Shown: one piece after another, positions 1 to 12,168 of the stretch | Numbering within the stretch: position 1 is the stretch's first letter | Layout: each line of letters begins with the position of its first letter | NCBI GenBank assembly: GCA_015501595.1 | Contig: JADNRX010000237.1 | Span: 1-64,000, forward strand | DNA from: Hymenopellis radicata | Taxonomy: Eukaryota; Basidiomycota; Agaricomycetes; Agaricales; Physalacriaceae | Direction of reading: 5' to 3' | DNA length: 64,000 nt | Notes under the pieces: model-generated | What the model was told of the DNA's origin: nothing | Seen by the model: only the letters and a program-made list of their open reading frames with translations | Database searches by the model: none | Made by a program: the position numbers and the translations under genes

Positions 1-1060
1 ACTCGACTGGTAAGTCGCCGCGTTGTCTATATGGATCTTGACTTAATTGTTTGTAGACTCACTTGGATTTCGACTTCCACGGTATGCTAGTCGCTTCAAC
101 GAGAACTTATCGACTGCACTGGCTATGCCGTTGTCGCGGGAGTGCTTATCAGTCTTGTAAGTTTTACCTGTTCCTTTTCATACGTCTTATTCATACGACC
201 AGCAGTTAGTACCGATACTTCGATTAGGACTGTTCACTTGGCTTCGTGCCGGTGATTGACAGTTTGGCTTCGCGCCGACTGAACCCTTGTGCATCGCGAC
301 GGGAAGGTAAGTGTCGCCGATATCATCAACCTTCTTCAAACTTATTCTTTCTTACAGCCATGACGGACGACTCGGCTAGCTGTCTGTGTGACAGACGGAT
401 TTCCGCCCGCAGGTCTTCACTGGTAAGTAAACTCTCTCATCTTAATTTCTCGCAGCCGAATCGTCTATGTAGAGACTCGCGCTGCGCAACCCTTGAGCCG
501 TTCAGCATGTATCGTGCTCCTTTAACGCTCATCAACGATGTTCTTCGCGCAAGTCAACGCCGCCGACATGGACTGTTGTTACCTGTAAGTAAGTATTAAC
601 AACTTTGTCTTGTTGTCCTCATTTCATTCACAGCAACCGACTCTAGTTACTCGAACGAGACACTCAGACGTGCTCCAGGTTATCGCGGGACAGGCCTCCA
701 ATTTGCATAGCTTAGCTGTGCACCCCCCGGGCTGGAGAGCACCTCGAGTTCATGCCCCCCCAAGTAAGTCATCTAATTTTATCCTCGTGCGCGCTCCAAC
801 TGACTGCGTCTCTTCAGGATACTTCTTCTGCGCACAGAAGAAGAAGAGGGAAGACAACACGGGAGGAGTCTCCTAGAACCGACGAAGAGGGCAAGGGTGT
901 CTTCCCCGGGTGGGATCCTTCTAGGCGCGTCTTCCTCGGAGAATATCTTCCTGGGAGTGTCTCCCTCGAGGACGGATCTCCGCCCCAGGGAGGAGTGTGC
1001 GCCGCCCCATACCGTGAGAGAGGAGATGCGCGCGTGAGGAGAGACGGGGTGGATTGAGGT
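1..1060 (+). other. Intron-like modules without a sustained reading frame
   Basis: Four or five consensus introns are visible on the plus strand: GTAAGT at 11 ending near 56, GTAAGT at 157 ending near 202, GTAAGT at 307 ending near 357, GTAAGT at 423 ending near 453, and GTAAGT at 587 ending near 633. Joining the pieces between them gives no long reading frame; stops appear in all frames of the block after 203. It may be a spliced non-coding transcript, a multi-exon UTR of a gene that starts outside the window, or a decayed gene. No protein family was recognised. Confidence 0.35.
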
Positions 1061-1078
1061 CTGGACGAGTTCTTTACA

Positions 1079-1940
1079 CAGTTAGAGGCTGACGGTGTAG
1101 GAATGGACTTGTTCGCGTATAAGTTAGTGGACCAAGTTTGAGTGAGCTGCTTACCATTAGACCAAGGACATGTAGTTTAGTATTAGCGTACTCGCCGCTC
1201 ATCTGTTGAAGTCGTTAGTTATTGAATACTTGAAGTGACCTTTAACAAACTGTTTTCGGTGCGTCGTGTGTAAGAGACTTACCCTCAAGGTAGAACCGCG
1301 TCGCCGCATTGACTGGAGAACCTCCGAGTCAAGAAAGTACGTTTGAGTGCGTTCATTCATGAAACCTCTCTCCGGCGGCATTGGCGTCAAAAACATTCTG
1401 GACTTGTCTTCCGCGCCAGTTCCAGCAGGCCTACCAGTGTACAAAGTCCGGTTCTCTGAGGTACCGGTACGTACAACCAACTTTGGGCGCCTTCATGAGT
1501 ATCACCCAAATGCTTTTACTTTACGCTACCATCAGCTATCTAATTATCCGGGTCGCTTTAAGTACAGTTATTCACGTAGAAATAACACACAAAATACGGG
1601 CAGTTCTTCCAAGATCGCGGAGGATCCTCAATTGGATTAAAGGGAGAAATGTTCGCGGTGAGTAGTTAGAGGCTGACGGTGTACTCTAGTAATTTCCGTA
1701 GGAATGGACTTGTTCGCGTGAAAGTCAATAGACTGGCTTTACGCACGCTACTTCCCTGGGGACATGTAGTTTAGCAAGAACGTACTCGCCGCTCATTTGT
1801 TAAAGTTGTTAGTTGGTTGTTCAATACTTGAACAGACCTTGAACAAATTGTTCTCGGCACGCCGTGTGTAGAAGACTTGTCCTCAAGATGGAACCGCGTC
1901 GCCGCAGTAACTCGAGAACCTTCGAGTCAAGAAGAATGAA
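1079..1940. repeat. Direct repeat of about 260 bases, two copies
   Basis: The block 1079-1340 recurs, diverged, at 1664-1940. Shared landmarks in the same order are GTTAGAGGCTGACGGTGTA, GGAATGGACTTGTTCGCGT, GACATGTAGTTTAG, CGTACTCGCCGCTCAT and ACCGCGTCGCCGCA. The second copy has an extra stretch of about 16 bases near 1683. Between the two copies lies a fragment of a zinc-finger gene. I see no open frame shared by both copies that would make this a gene family. Confidence 0.7.
1340..1570 (+). pseudogene. Orphan 3' fragment of a copy-I-type C2H2 gene
   Basis: The sequence is closely similar to the reverse complement of 41760-41985, the last exon and 3' flank of zinc-finger copy I. In the matching frame it encodes HETSLRRHWRQKHSG followed by LVFRASSS, the second half of finger 2. 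The copy here lacks about 18 bases that carry the stop codon in copy I, so it runs on to a later stop. There is no upstream finger, start codon or promoter-like context, so this is a broken duplicate. It lies in the opposite orientation to the main array. Confidence 0.75.
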
Positions 1941-2145
1941 CAGACCCACTGCCTCCCTGCTCATCATGGCTGAGGAGCGAGAGAGCTCCCCTTCGCTCTG
2001 AAAGTGTTTCTCAAGTACAGACTTTCTTTCACACACAAGTTATATCAAGAGCCGGAACACTAGTATAATTGCTAAGCCTAGAAATACATAGTATGGACAC
2101 TTTCAATCACCCAAAATGCTACAACAACAAAATAATGATACACAC

Positions 2146-4544
2146 TTAAACACGTACCCGCTTCGACGCCCCAGCCTCCTCTGGCTCCCTCGACCGCTTC
2201 CACGCCGCCGCCCCTGCAAACGGCTCCTTGAAATAGAGATTAATATCCGGCTTCTTCGCGCCCCTCAGACGCGGCGGCAGCGCAGATGGCGTCGTCGCAG
2301 ATGGCTGCTGCACAAACATATCCAAGCTCATCCCCGGCTTCTTCTTATACTAGTGTCAGGGTGAATACAGCCTGTCACCTAGACATATTTGCGGCTTACC
2401 GTCTCAAGCTCGGGTTTTCCCCGCCATTTAGCAATCGCCTCGCAGAACCGAACCGCAGCGCGCTCGACAGGCTCAGCCGGGTACTGCCACGCGAGGTCCT
2501 CCATGTGTGTAGAAAGATCCGGTGTTGACAGTGGTATGTCATAAAACTGCACAATTGGTTAGTCAATGCAAAACGAGGAAAAGGTGCACTTACCCTCCGT
2601 AAACGCTCGTCCATTTCCATCTCATACTCAGCCTCAGCGTCTCCCTTTCTGAGCGGTGCACCAGGTCTCAAACTCGGGAAAAGCATCCTCGCCGCATCAG
2701 ACAGCGTCGGCAGCTCGTCGGGCTCGTACTCTTCATAGTCCTTATCCACACCATCCACCTCCCTGCCTTCGATGATGCCAAGTCCAACGGTCAACAGGCA
2801 CTCGACAGCATGTGCACCCTTCCATTCGCCAGTGAGATACCCCTCTAACGCCGCACGGGTAAGCAAACCAGCTAAAAGCATGTACCACTGTCGTGTGGGC
2901 CGTAACGCGAGCCCATACAGCCTGTTTTGCGCCTCCTGGATAGCACGCATGGTCGACGTGGATGCAGGCCCTGGAAGAGGAGACAGCTCGCCGTACATTT
3001 TACCCCCGTACGCGCCGCTGTCTCGTTCCTTTGGTGGCGACTGGGGCGACTCGAAACCAGCCTCTTCCCTCGCTTCGCGTCCCAGTTCAGAGGCAGCCAG
3101 TGCGGACAACCTCAGAAAACGGGATATCAGCGTCGACAGCTTGGTATTCCCACCACCAGGTCGCCCACCAGGAGTCTCATCGAGTTTGCGACGCAGGACG
3201 CTCCCCGTAGCAGCAGATCGTGACAGGCCAGACCCAATGCCGCTGCCGTCCTGCCAGCCGGTGATTCCGCCACCGTCAGCACTCATTCCGGCCGCAGTAC
3301 CCATCCAGGTAGGTGCGGGACCAGTCCGGTCAGAAGGTGCAGAGCTAGAACGTCCTGGCCGAGTCACGACGCGCACCGGAGACCGCGCCTCGACACAGAT
3401 TTCACATCCAGTATGTAAATGCCGGGGACATCGAAACGAAGGCGGCGAATTCGCGGTGCTCGGGTCGGCGCCTTCCACGTAGAGAGTATGTATGCGTGCA
3501 TTCGGCTTCACAGGCGTCTTAGGCTGCAATAATGCTAGGTAAGAACATTCAAATGTGTGTGGTCTACTTACCGGATAGTTGGCCTGGTTATAACCGGGGA
3601 CAAGAGGAGAATAAGCAGAGATGAAAGATAGAGATGTGAGTGCGGGTGGGAGAGTAGCAGATAGGCTGCGGTATGGTTGTTCAGGTGAGGGTGTCTGACT
3701 GAAAGTCGAGGGCGTCGTTGGATGGAACGGCGGCGGCGGCACATGGCGGGCAAACAGGTCGTTTATGACGGTTCCCAAAGCCATCCGTAGCCGGACGCCG
3801 TCTGGGAGAATATGGGGATGGGAGCCTGTCCGCTGATTGGGCTTGATGATCTGCGGAGAGGTCGGAGGCGTGAAGACGTCCTCCTCCGACATCGGCAACA
3901 ACGGCGGCGGCTGGTCGAGCATGGATAGCACAACCTTTTCGAGGCCCTCGGCGCGCAGACGCAGAGAGCGGGCAAGCGGTAGATCCTGCGTTCGGAGCCG
4001 TTCATCCTCGTCGTCGTTGTATGGATCATGGTCATGGCCGGCCGCCCTTGTCTTGAGTGCGACAACGTCCTCGCCGTCGCTGCCGAGCTCGTCTTCCTCC
4101 TCGTAGTTCTCTGGACGGCGGCGGTGAGCATAGTTCTGTGATCGGGGTCCACCGGTTCGATCCGTCATGCCCAGCTCGGCGCGAGCTTGCGCAAATCGGG
4201 TGCGCGCTGGATGGATGAGCGACGACGATGAGCAGTATAGATATATACACACCATGAACCCAGAGCATATGGTCGATAATTAGTGTTCGGGTACTCTTTT
4301 CCCTTGGCGGGATCGAATGTAGATGATGTGCATGTTTATGCGCAGGCACCCGGAACGCCGTCGTCGTCGCCGACGACGAGCCATTATTCACCGCCGAGGA
4401 CGACGCCTGGAAGATGTTGGCCGTCGACGACAAGTGCGCGATGCTGTACGGTCCGAACTGACTGGTGCCATTATGGTGCTGCTGATGGCTACTGCTGCTA
4501 GCCGCGTTGAGCATTCCATACGCCGGTCCCGGGATGTTGGCCAT
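2146..4544 (-). CDS. Conserved uncharacterised protein, about 735 residues
   Basis: Five exons join in frame: 4544-4253, 4206-3572, 3523-2594, 2546-2400 and 2349-2146, with introns of 46-50 bases. The 48-base intron at 3524-3571 is a multiple of three, so unspliced reading is also open. The start MANIPGPAYG is the first ATG before a continuous frame. The N terminus is Ser/Gln/Asn-rich. A compact stretch DHMLWVHARTRFAQARAELG runs across the first splice site and looks like the most constrained part. Acidic clusters (EEEDELGSDGEDVV) follow, and a hydrophobic helical stretch (RQWYMLLAGLLTRAALEGY) lies about two thirds in. The tail is basic (SREPEEAGASKRVRV). I do not recognise the family; a nuclear role is only a guess from the acidic and basic patches. 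Confidence 0.75.
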
Positions 4545-4649
4545 GGCCCTGGAATGGTCTCCTCCTCGTCGTCGTCGAGCCCAGCGGGGGAATCCTGGAT
4601 ATAGTATTATAAGGGCCCGGGGGGTATAATGAGAGAGCTAAAGCAAGCA

Positions 4650-5117
4650 CAAAACTGATTCCGGATTTCCCCTTTCAACACTGATTATTAACTTTGTTCT
4701 TGTTAACCGCCTTGCCGCCCATCGTCCGCAGCGGAAAAAACAACGGCGAGCAGAGCTGATTTCCACGTCGACGTCCTGACTAAAATCCGTTGGATATTGT
4801 CTGCGCCGACATACGGAAAACATCGGACATTCACGGAGCAAATGGTTCTATTGGCATCGGGGGCCTCTATTGGCGGATCGTAAGCCAATCCAAGCATCCC
4901 AAAGTCAAACGTAAGGTAAACCCAAGTCGACTCGTCTCGAATTCTCAAGATCGCCGCCACAAAGAAATATCTTAGGGTTGCCGTGATAGCCTTCTATCAC
5001 GCTGTTAGCCGGTAAATCCTCGAATACACAGAACATGTGCAAACGGTGGTCCACATCGGATATGAAGCATTTAAGCTTTAGAACACGCAACTGAGGCGTG
5101 GTATGGGGAAATTTCAT
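4650..5117 (-). pseudogene. Fragment resembling an F-box/LRR-type mushroom protein
   Basis: Two minus-strand frames read as one protein if a small frameshift near 4990 is allowed. The upstream part has TPQLRVLKLKCFISDVDHR and FEDLPANSVIE. The downstream part continues as ITATLRYFFVAAILRIRDES and TWVYLTFDFGMLG. The leucine-rich beta-strand style is like the C-terminal parts of the expanded F-box-like proteins of Agaricomycetes. No F-box, start or clear 5' exon was found. Family assignment is inference and weak; the frameshift is seen directly. Confidence 0.35.
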
Positions 5118-6755
5118 TCTCGATCCACGATTAATACAGCCGGTGATCCATGACTCGGGAAGCGCCGTCTGCGCCGGCTGAGAACGTTGCTTGTGTGTTG
5201 AAAGTCTGCAAAACAGATTGAAGGTGTGAAAAGTGTTGAGCTCTTAGAGCCCATCGTAGGATGCGTACGCACGAAAAGGGTGAACTTGAAACTTGTACAG
5301 AGACGTTTGCGCAAATGTTGACTGAAGGATTGTGAACTCGCTTTAGCAGTCGCAATAAACCAAAAAACACAGCGGAAAGGTGTCTAGAGCGTCTCTAGCG
5401 AGTACGTTCTGAGCCTTGTCCGTCGAGGGAGGTCGCTGTACAGCGCCTTTGTAGAATAGATTTAATGTAGCACTTGAACCACCACTATCAAACAAAAGAG
5501 TCGTTCTAGCGACGCAAAAACAAGCACAGCGGAAAGTTCGTCCACCGCGTCTACATGATACATGTGGGGCCTTGTCCGTCGAGAGCAATTTTATTGTTAG
5601 AAACACCTTCTTTTCATTGAGCTTGTCAATTTTGCGGGGTGTCCATCCTTGCCACTTGCAGCATGCCGGAGAGAAAGGTTTCAGCCTTCTGGATATATAT
5701 GCCAGCCCGTTTCGCAGAGGAAGCTCGCGAGAGTTGTCGAGCGGACAAGCCGCCGCCAGAATTTTTTAAGGTTCGGACAATGATGTCATGTCATTGCCGT
5801 CCTCGGCAAAGCCTGATCATTAGAACTCCGAACGGACCTTACCGTGATCGCCTCCGATCGCCTTTCGGAGTCTCCGCGAGTCGAACACCACCAGTTTATC
5901 CAAAAAGAAAAACATTGAAACTAGCACTGGTGGGAACTTAAAAGTTCCACTTTACAACACTTACTGATCCTGTCAGTTCTACAATAGAGACAAAGTTCAA
6001 GTCCTATGAGTTTGGCCTGTTGGAGGTGTAAGTCCATCTCCCTATTTAGCAAGTGCAACCATGGCGGTTACTTTCGGGCAGCCTACCGTGATCCTGGCTT
6101 GTTAGAGAAGTAGGTGGTAGTTAGATGTACGCAGTATAGTAGTGCCATACTGTAGTCTAGCGTCCGGCGATCTGGAAAGGTCCGTGCCGTGTAATTGATG
6201 ATGATGATGATGAAGGCTGTCTCAGATAAAGACCACGCTCGAATTAAAACAATAACATACACGGAGTCTTTCCATCATGGTCGACTTGGATGCTGGAAAA
6301 TAAAGTCGCGTCCTCATTCGCGTCGGCGGTGGTAGTTGATGTCTACATCGTCATGCTTCTTATCGGTGCTTGTCCACCGCTTAATGTCTGCGTTTTAACG
6401 GGTGTTGATATCGTTGCTGGAATTCGGGTCGTCACCTATGCTGTCCGCTCGCGTGGTTGTTACGCATTTGCGTGCTGTGTCGACGCTCTCGCAGTCAGTG
6501 TCGTCGCGGGGTGATGTTTTGTACAGGCCGCGGAAAAGAGGACATGACAAAACACCGAGGGAAGGCGCACCGGTTGAAGAGCAGAGAGTCCATGTAGCAT
6601 AGTAACAGCTTTCTTTGTGTAGATGTAGTAGTAGATGGAGCTGAGATGAGAAACGGAGACAAGTTACTGATTAGATACCGATCGGCAATCCCGGTGTTTG
6701 TACATGACTACCCGACGGCCAAGTTTCGAAGGACCTTGACAAGCAAGGTAATGAT
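5118..6755. other. No gene recognised; short direct repeat and TGA microsatellite
   Basis: A short direct repeat is present: CACAGCGGAAAG...GCCTTGTCCGTCGAG occurs at about 5370-5427 and again at 5525-5583. A (TGA)n run lies at 6196-6213. Open frames here are short and have no recognisable motif. Some of the block may be remnant of the F-box-like fragment to its left. Confidence 0.5.
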
Positions 6756-8724
6756 TTACCTATGGGCTTGTTCTATCAACGAAGCAGCCCTGTTGGTGCG
6801 AGGCACAAGCTTATAATCGATCTGCTTCAAATGGCTGTAAAGTCGTGAGCATCGCCGAAACGAAACCGACAAGAAAGACTCACTTGACGATTCCAATAGT
6901 GAAATCAACCTCAGGCGTGATCTCAACTCCATCAGCGTCAATCGCTTTCTTGATGCTGCACGTCGCGAGAATCATAGCCATCGCGATCCACATACTTGAT
7001 TCGGCCAAGAAGCGACCAGGACATATTCTGGAAACAACTCAGCCTAAGAATAAACAAACGACGAATCCTCATTCACCTCCGACCGAAACCAAACGGCGAC
7101 AGATAAGGCTCCCCTCTCCCTTGCGGCTTGGGAAGGAAGCGGTCAGGATTGAACTGTGTCGCATCCTTGTAAATGTGTTTGTGTAAAGACATCCCTCGCA
7201 CATTAGCGAACACAACAGAGCCTTTCGGTATGAACATTCCGTTGTACACATCGTCTTCGAGGGACCGGTGCGGCATGCCCATCGGCACGACGGGATGCCA
7301 CCTACGCGCGGATGAATATCATTCCGCGGTACATCGAACAGCGCACCGTATAACTTCATGCATGATATGTTCAATATACGGCAGCGACTCCCGGTCATCA
7401 AAGGTCGGCAGCCTATCCTGTCCACAAACAGCATCAATCTCTGCTTGAGCCTTCTTCTGGAATTCCGGATGCAAGACCATGGCGATCATGAACACGACAA
7501 GCGTTCCCCACGACTGTCAAACTTAGAACGAATAATAACCAGCAATAATATGCGCACCGTATCGGCACCTGCACTGTAGATCTGACCAGCAGCACCCTTT
7601 ACATCCTCGATATACTCTTTCGGATCCTCCTCCGAATCCATCTCGCACAAGTACTTGGACAGGAAAGACGGCTGAGCAGTACCTTCAGCCTAGTACAAAT
7701 AGTGAACACAATGAATATCACAGAAAGAAGAGAACTGACCATCTGCTTCGTCGCAAACTCGAACGGGTAGTTTATAAAATCATATGTGACACTTTTCCAT
7801 TTCCGCGCGTAGCCGGCATAGTACGCGCCAGGGAACCAAGAAGGAAAGTGGGCCACTATATTATATATGCGCGTGATTGGACTCTGAGGCGAAGGCGGAC
7901 TCACACCAAGGGAAAAAATCCACGGGCGTACTCGCCGGTGACCCCGAATTGTGGATAAGCTTCCCCATCAAAGCGATGAGCTCCAAAAACGGATCGTCGT
8001 CTCTCTGAATCTCGTAGCCATACGCTATCTTGATGATGATGCACGTCGTATACCTGCAACACGAGTCAGCATGTACATTATCCAGGGGTGTTGCAACTAA
8101 CTAACCTCCCAAGAATCCGGTCATAATCCTCCGGATGCTCCATCAGCCTCTTGACCATGACAATCGACTCCTCATACGAAATCGGATCGAACGCCAGACT
8201 CTCTTGCCGTCCAAAGTAGTTCTGCAGCAGCCTCCGATGCAGATGGAATCGCTTTCCATACGGTATGAACGCCAGACCACGATCCCAGCCCATCCTAATA
8301 CCGGCTCAGTCCAAGATTACATCAATATATGCGGCAGACGAACATATTGAACACAACGAAATTCGGCCTGCAGCTGTAATTCGCGCTCCTCTTCTCCAGC
8401 AAATCGTTCGCCGCCTCGAGCGTGTCAAGGATAATCATCTTCCGGCCCAGGACTTCGAGATACATGACGTCCCCTAAAGACGGTTCGCGTTTAGTCTATG
8501 GGACGTCCAATGAAGCGTAGTAACAGCGACCCACCATACGTCTTTGCCCACTCATGGAACGCCTCTGGCTGGTGCACTGGCGGTATCACACGTAGATGGC
8601 CGATTAACGGATCCGGTTTGGGTCCAGGAGGGAGCTTGACTCCTCTTGATGATGAGGGGCGCGGTATTACGAGGAACAGGAAGACCAACACGGTGGGGAT
8701 GAGGGCGTACAGGACAGCGTCCAT
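6756..8724 (-). CDS. Cytochrome P450 monooxygenase
   Basis: A complete P450 of about nine exons with introns near 50 bases. It starts MDAVLYALIPTVLVFLFLVI, a membrane anchor, followed by the proline-rich hinge KLPPGPKPDPLIGH. The I-helix region is AAGQIYSAGADT. The E-x-x-R motif is in YIEHIMHEVIR, and the arginine codon itself is split by an intron before WHPVVPMGMPHR. The PERF-like region is NPDRFLPKPQGRGEP and the heme loop is FGFGRRICPGRFLAE with the cysteine ligand intact. All key residues are present, so it should be an active ER-bound enzyme needing a P450 reductase. The overall look is of the CYP64-like (O-methylsterigmatocystin oxidoreductase-type) group much expanded in mushrooms; the substrate is unknown. 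The stop codon is at 6756-6758. The tyrosinase gene ends about 330 bases upstream on the same strand. Confidence 0.95.
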
Positions 8725-9053
8725 CGTCGCGGTTGTCTTTGAGTCACAGTGGGGGCTGGGGCTACAAGCAAAAACGCAAAGGACCATGAGCCTGCACATG
8801 TCATATAAATCCATCAGAAGCAATGCCAGTCAGAATGATTGGCGACACCTAGTGTGCGAAGATGTGGAGGCATGTTCATCTCCGTTTGGTGGTTTGAGAA
8901 CACAACCGTGTGCCAAGACGAAGGGTGGGCTTCACATTGTGGGCACGAACGAACACGATGTGATTGGTGGGTATTCTACTAAGATTTATATTATAAAAGT
9001 CCTAGGGCCTGCATCAGATAGTGAAATACAATATGGCAAACCGACATACCGAA

Positions 9054-11176
9054 CTACAGCGAGAGACAACCAAAGTCTTTCAAGATTCTAGCCCATCTAC
9101 TGTCCTTACTGCCTAGACCATTGAGAAGATCAAACGCGTTCCACTCCGCGTTAGCGCGCGCCTCAATCATATTCGGGTATAACAGAGGAACCTTGACCAC
9201 CGCCATCTCAAGATCCTTCAGCGCAGATGCGGGTATAACAACTCCGTCTATCTACGATGGCAGGTCAAATTAGAAACATTCTGCCAGGGGAAGAAAAAGA
9301 GTGCCCTACCTTCTGCACCCGCCACGCCAAATTCGCCCTCAAGTACTTCTCCACGTCAGCGTCGTTCAGACCCTTCTGTTCCACCAGTTTCGTAAGATTG
9401 ATGAAACCCTCTGAAAGAACGTTCAAATGGTCGACGCAGTTTGGGCATCGCTCTGGCTGCGAATTAACGAATTCGCTGTGCGTGCCGACCAGCGCTGGGG
9501 ACGTGCGCCAGTTGGCTACAGAGGTCGGCGGGGCACCACAGAAAATGAGAATAGAGTAGCTCATGCGAAGAGCGTACTTCCTAGTTCGGATACGAAGGAT
9601 CCAATCAGAATGCGACTGGTCCTTGGCGAAGAGAGGTATTCGAATGGGGGCCAACGAACGAGTCAAAGTACTTTTGGCTGAGGTCAAAGACTTCTCGTTG
9701 TCGCTCGGATGGGTTTCTTCTCCATACATTTCGTCGACAATTTTCACTATCGCTGAGCGCATGTCGTCCTTCGGATGAATCCCAACGAATTCCGGGTATG
9801 TGAAGTTAAGCTCGGTCCAATCGCGCAAGGCAGAGCTGGTAGCGCGAAAGAAGGACGTAGGGGTATTCCAGAAGGGAAGCAAGTCTGGAACAGAATGTGT
9901 TTGTTCGCGAACAAACATGGATGCAAGGAGGCGTACCAATATCAAGGTGAGATTCAGGCACCCATTCTTGAGGATGGATAGTCTGCCAAAGAGAGAATAG
10001 ACGATCGACCTATAATGACTTGTTAAGAAGTGTCCAGATACTGTACGCCTTTGAACATACATTGGTGTGATGCAACCAAAATATGGGGTCGTAGGCTGTC
10101 GTAAAGCACATCAGCTACTTTCTACTCGGAGCTTAGAAGGAATTGTAACCTACCAGCCGCGTCTTTAGCACCCATCTGACCGCACCCACCGATACGATCA
10201 TGCATACCATTGTGTATCTGTTCGAGGCTGTTTGCAACTGCATCTGATTGTGAGATCGATTGGCCAATATGCAGCGAAGCGCATACATACAGGATTCTTT
10301 AGACGTACTGGTATTGCTGAACTGTTCCCAATTCTTGGTTCGAAGCAACATGTCATGTGTGTCCTTGCGAATGTTCAATGCACCAGCCAGAAGGTCCCTG
10401 TAAACAGATTGGCACCAGGCAGATTGAGAAGAAGGACACTCACTCTTTCAAGGCTTTCAGACTCTTCGCATCATCCCTGGGTTTCATCGGATGTCGAGCA
10501 GTTTCAGTAGCGACTTCAAAGTCTGGCTTCGGGTGGTAACGATATGAGAGAAGGGGGTTTGGAACGGAGACAAGGGCGTCCTCGGACTCTGGCGTAAATA
10601 TCTCAACCGTTTTCAGTTCGGTGACCTCGGGGGGAGGAAGATGGTTCGTGGCCCAATCCCAATATGGCGAACGCAGATCGTTAGCGGCACGCGTCCACGC
10701 GTCCCGGTTGTTCTGGTATCTCGCCGCTATTTCTCGTGCGCACCCTTGAAGCGCTTGCTGTAGATGATTCAGTCACACTTTAGGACGCGAGTGATGAGAG
10801 ACACGGTACCTCAAATAGAGAAACGTAGGCTCTATGCCAGACTGGAAACAGTACTGTCGAATGTGCGCAATAAAAGTAGGACGGCTTCTTCAAAGCGTCT
10901 AGGACAGGCGGTGCGTCGGCCCACGGAACCTCAGGGAGCGCGTGGATGCCGCCTATGCCAAACCATGAAAGTGGGTCGTCTTGGCTCCGCGCGGTAAGGG
11001 TCTCTTGAAGGAGAAAGTCAGTGTCATGGAGGACACGCCATTGTCGACTCACGTAGCGCTTGGATGTACAAGGAAAATTGGACACGGTCTTGAATAAGGT
11101 CGACTATATCGCGACGTGGCGCGACATTTGTTTGGAGACGCGGGCCAGTGACAATGGGATGCATAGTCTGAGACAT
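9054..11176 (-). CDS. Tyrosinase (polyphenol oxidase), type 3 copper enzyme
   Basis: It oxidises monophenols to o-quinones, leading to melanin. The chosen start gives MSQTMHPIVTGPRLQTNVAP, then DRVQFSLYIQAL as in Agaricus enzymes. CuA histidines are in GIHALPEVPW, YCAHSTVLFP and VWHRAYVSLFE. The cysteine of YCAH matches the thioether-bridge cysteine. SPYWDWATNHLPPPEV follows. CuB histidines are in SLEQIHNGMHDRIGG and AYDPIFWLHHTNVDRLFSLW, so all six ligands are present. The tyrosine motif NFTYPEFVGIHP marks the end of the core. A C-terminal lid domain with WILRIRTRKYALRMSYSILI and LAWRVQK follows, as in latent mushroom tyrosinases. No signal peptide is seen, fitting a cytosolic enzyme. About nine exons; the last joins at IDGVVIPASALKDLE and ends ILKDFGCLSL. 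The exact 3' splice choice is less certain than the core. Confidence 0.94.
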
Positions 11177-12168
11177 TACGATCGCCAGCGTCCGACCTTT
11201 ATAGCAGCGCGCCCTCGAGTTGCCGAATCACTCATGACGATCTCAGGCTGCACATCGGAAAGGTTTGCTCAGCCAAGTGTCACAAACGTGGGCTGCGAAC
11301 GGCGAACGATCAGAAATCGCGCTGACCATCTATGCCTCGGACATGGCTGAAAGTGAAAATTGAGAAAAACTGCACTAAGACTTCAGACATATAGAGTACT
11401 TGGGCTGAAACTGCTTCTGGCCATCCTAAGGAGCGTCAAATCGGAGGGACCAGCATAGTCAGCGCGCTTTATCAGGCGAAGACGCATAGTTCTGGCACTT
11501 TTCGTGCATGGTACCCATGTCAAACGGACATGGCGTCCTGCGGTAGAGCGATAAAGACGCGATTCTGCAGCTGCTTCAGAATAAATCAACAAAATAGTGG
11601 CACACTAGTCAACAGAGCGTAACTGACCCTTCAGAGTAGCACGCTAGATCTAGTACTATGCCTCTGCGAACAGTGATTCTAGGCGACTATCGCGGAGATG
11701 GTGGTCTGAGGAAAAAGTGGAAAAAAGGCTTACGATACACACGTGATCGCTCATGTGACCACGAATAGGCCTAGACTCGCTCTTCGAAGTCTTCCGGCGC
11801 ATTTCCCCTCCATGACCGCAACGAACGCGATTCACATCTGGCGATCTGGCGCCCAACTTACTAGTCAGATTCTTTACTTGAAGTGCTACAGCTAGCCCCA
11901 TGGATCGCGCTCGGACGGCAGCCGAAAATAGTTTATCGAGAATCATTTCTCCTTTCCACACTAGAGACCTGTTCAGTTCACGTCAAATTCAGGATTACAA
12001 TCATGTTGTATACATAGTTGAACAAGGCTATCCATGGTGAGTACACTAGGGGAAATAAAATAAACTGTAGGTATGAACTCGTTAATTCTTTCGTCGTGAG
12101 TCGTTAAAATCGTTTCTAGTCGTAACACCAACCAGCGCCCACAGCTATCGCTCCTTTGGCAATTGAAA
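11177..12168. other. Intergenic, nothing recognised
   Basis: Only short open frames without motifs. The 5' part should hold the tyrosinase promoter and the 3' part the terminator of the zinc-finger gene on the right. Confidence 0.5.

Noticed and set aside
1079..1940. LTR retrotransposon ends
   Set aside because: The two direct repeats lack TG...CA ends, a primer-binding site and any gag or pol sequence between them, and they enclose only about 320 bases.
2772..3482. Plus-strand open frame of 236 codons
   Set aside because: It is the antisense shadow of the minus-strand uncharacterised protein gene, whose exons join with consensus introns.
8498..9091. Plus-strand open frame of 197 codons
   Set aside because: Overlaps the first P450 exon in antisense and has no domain signature.
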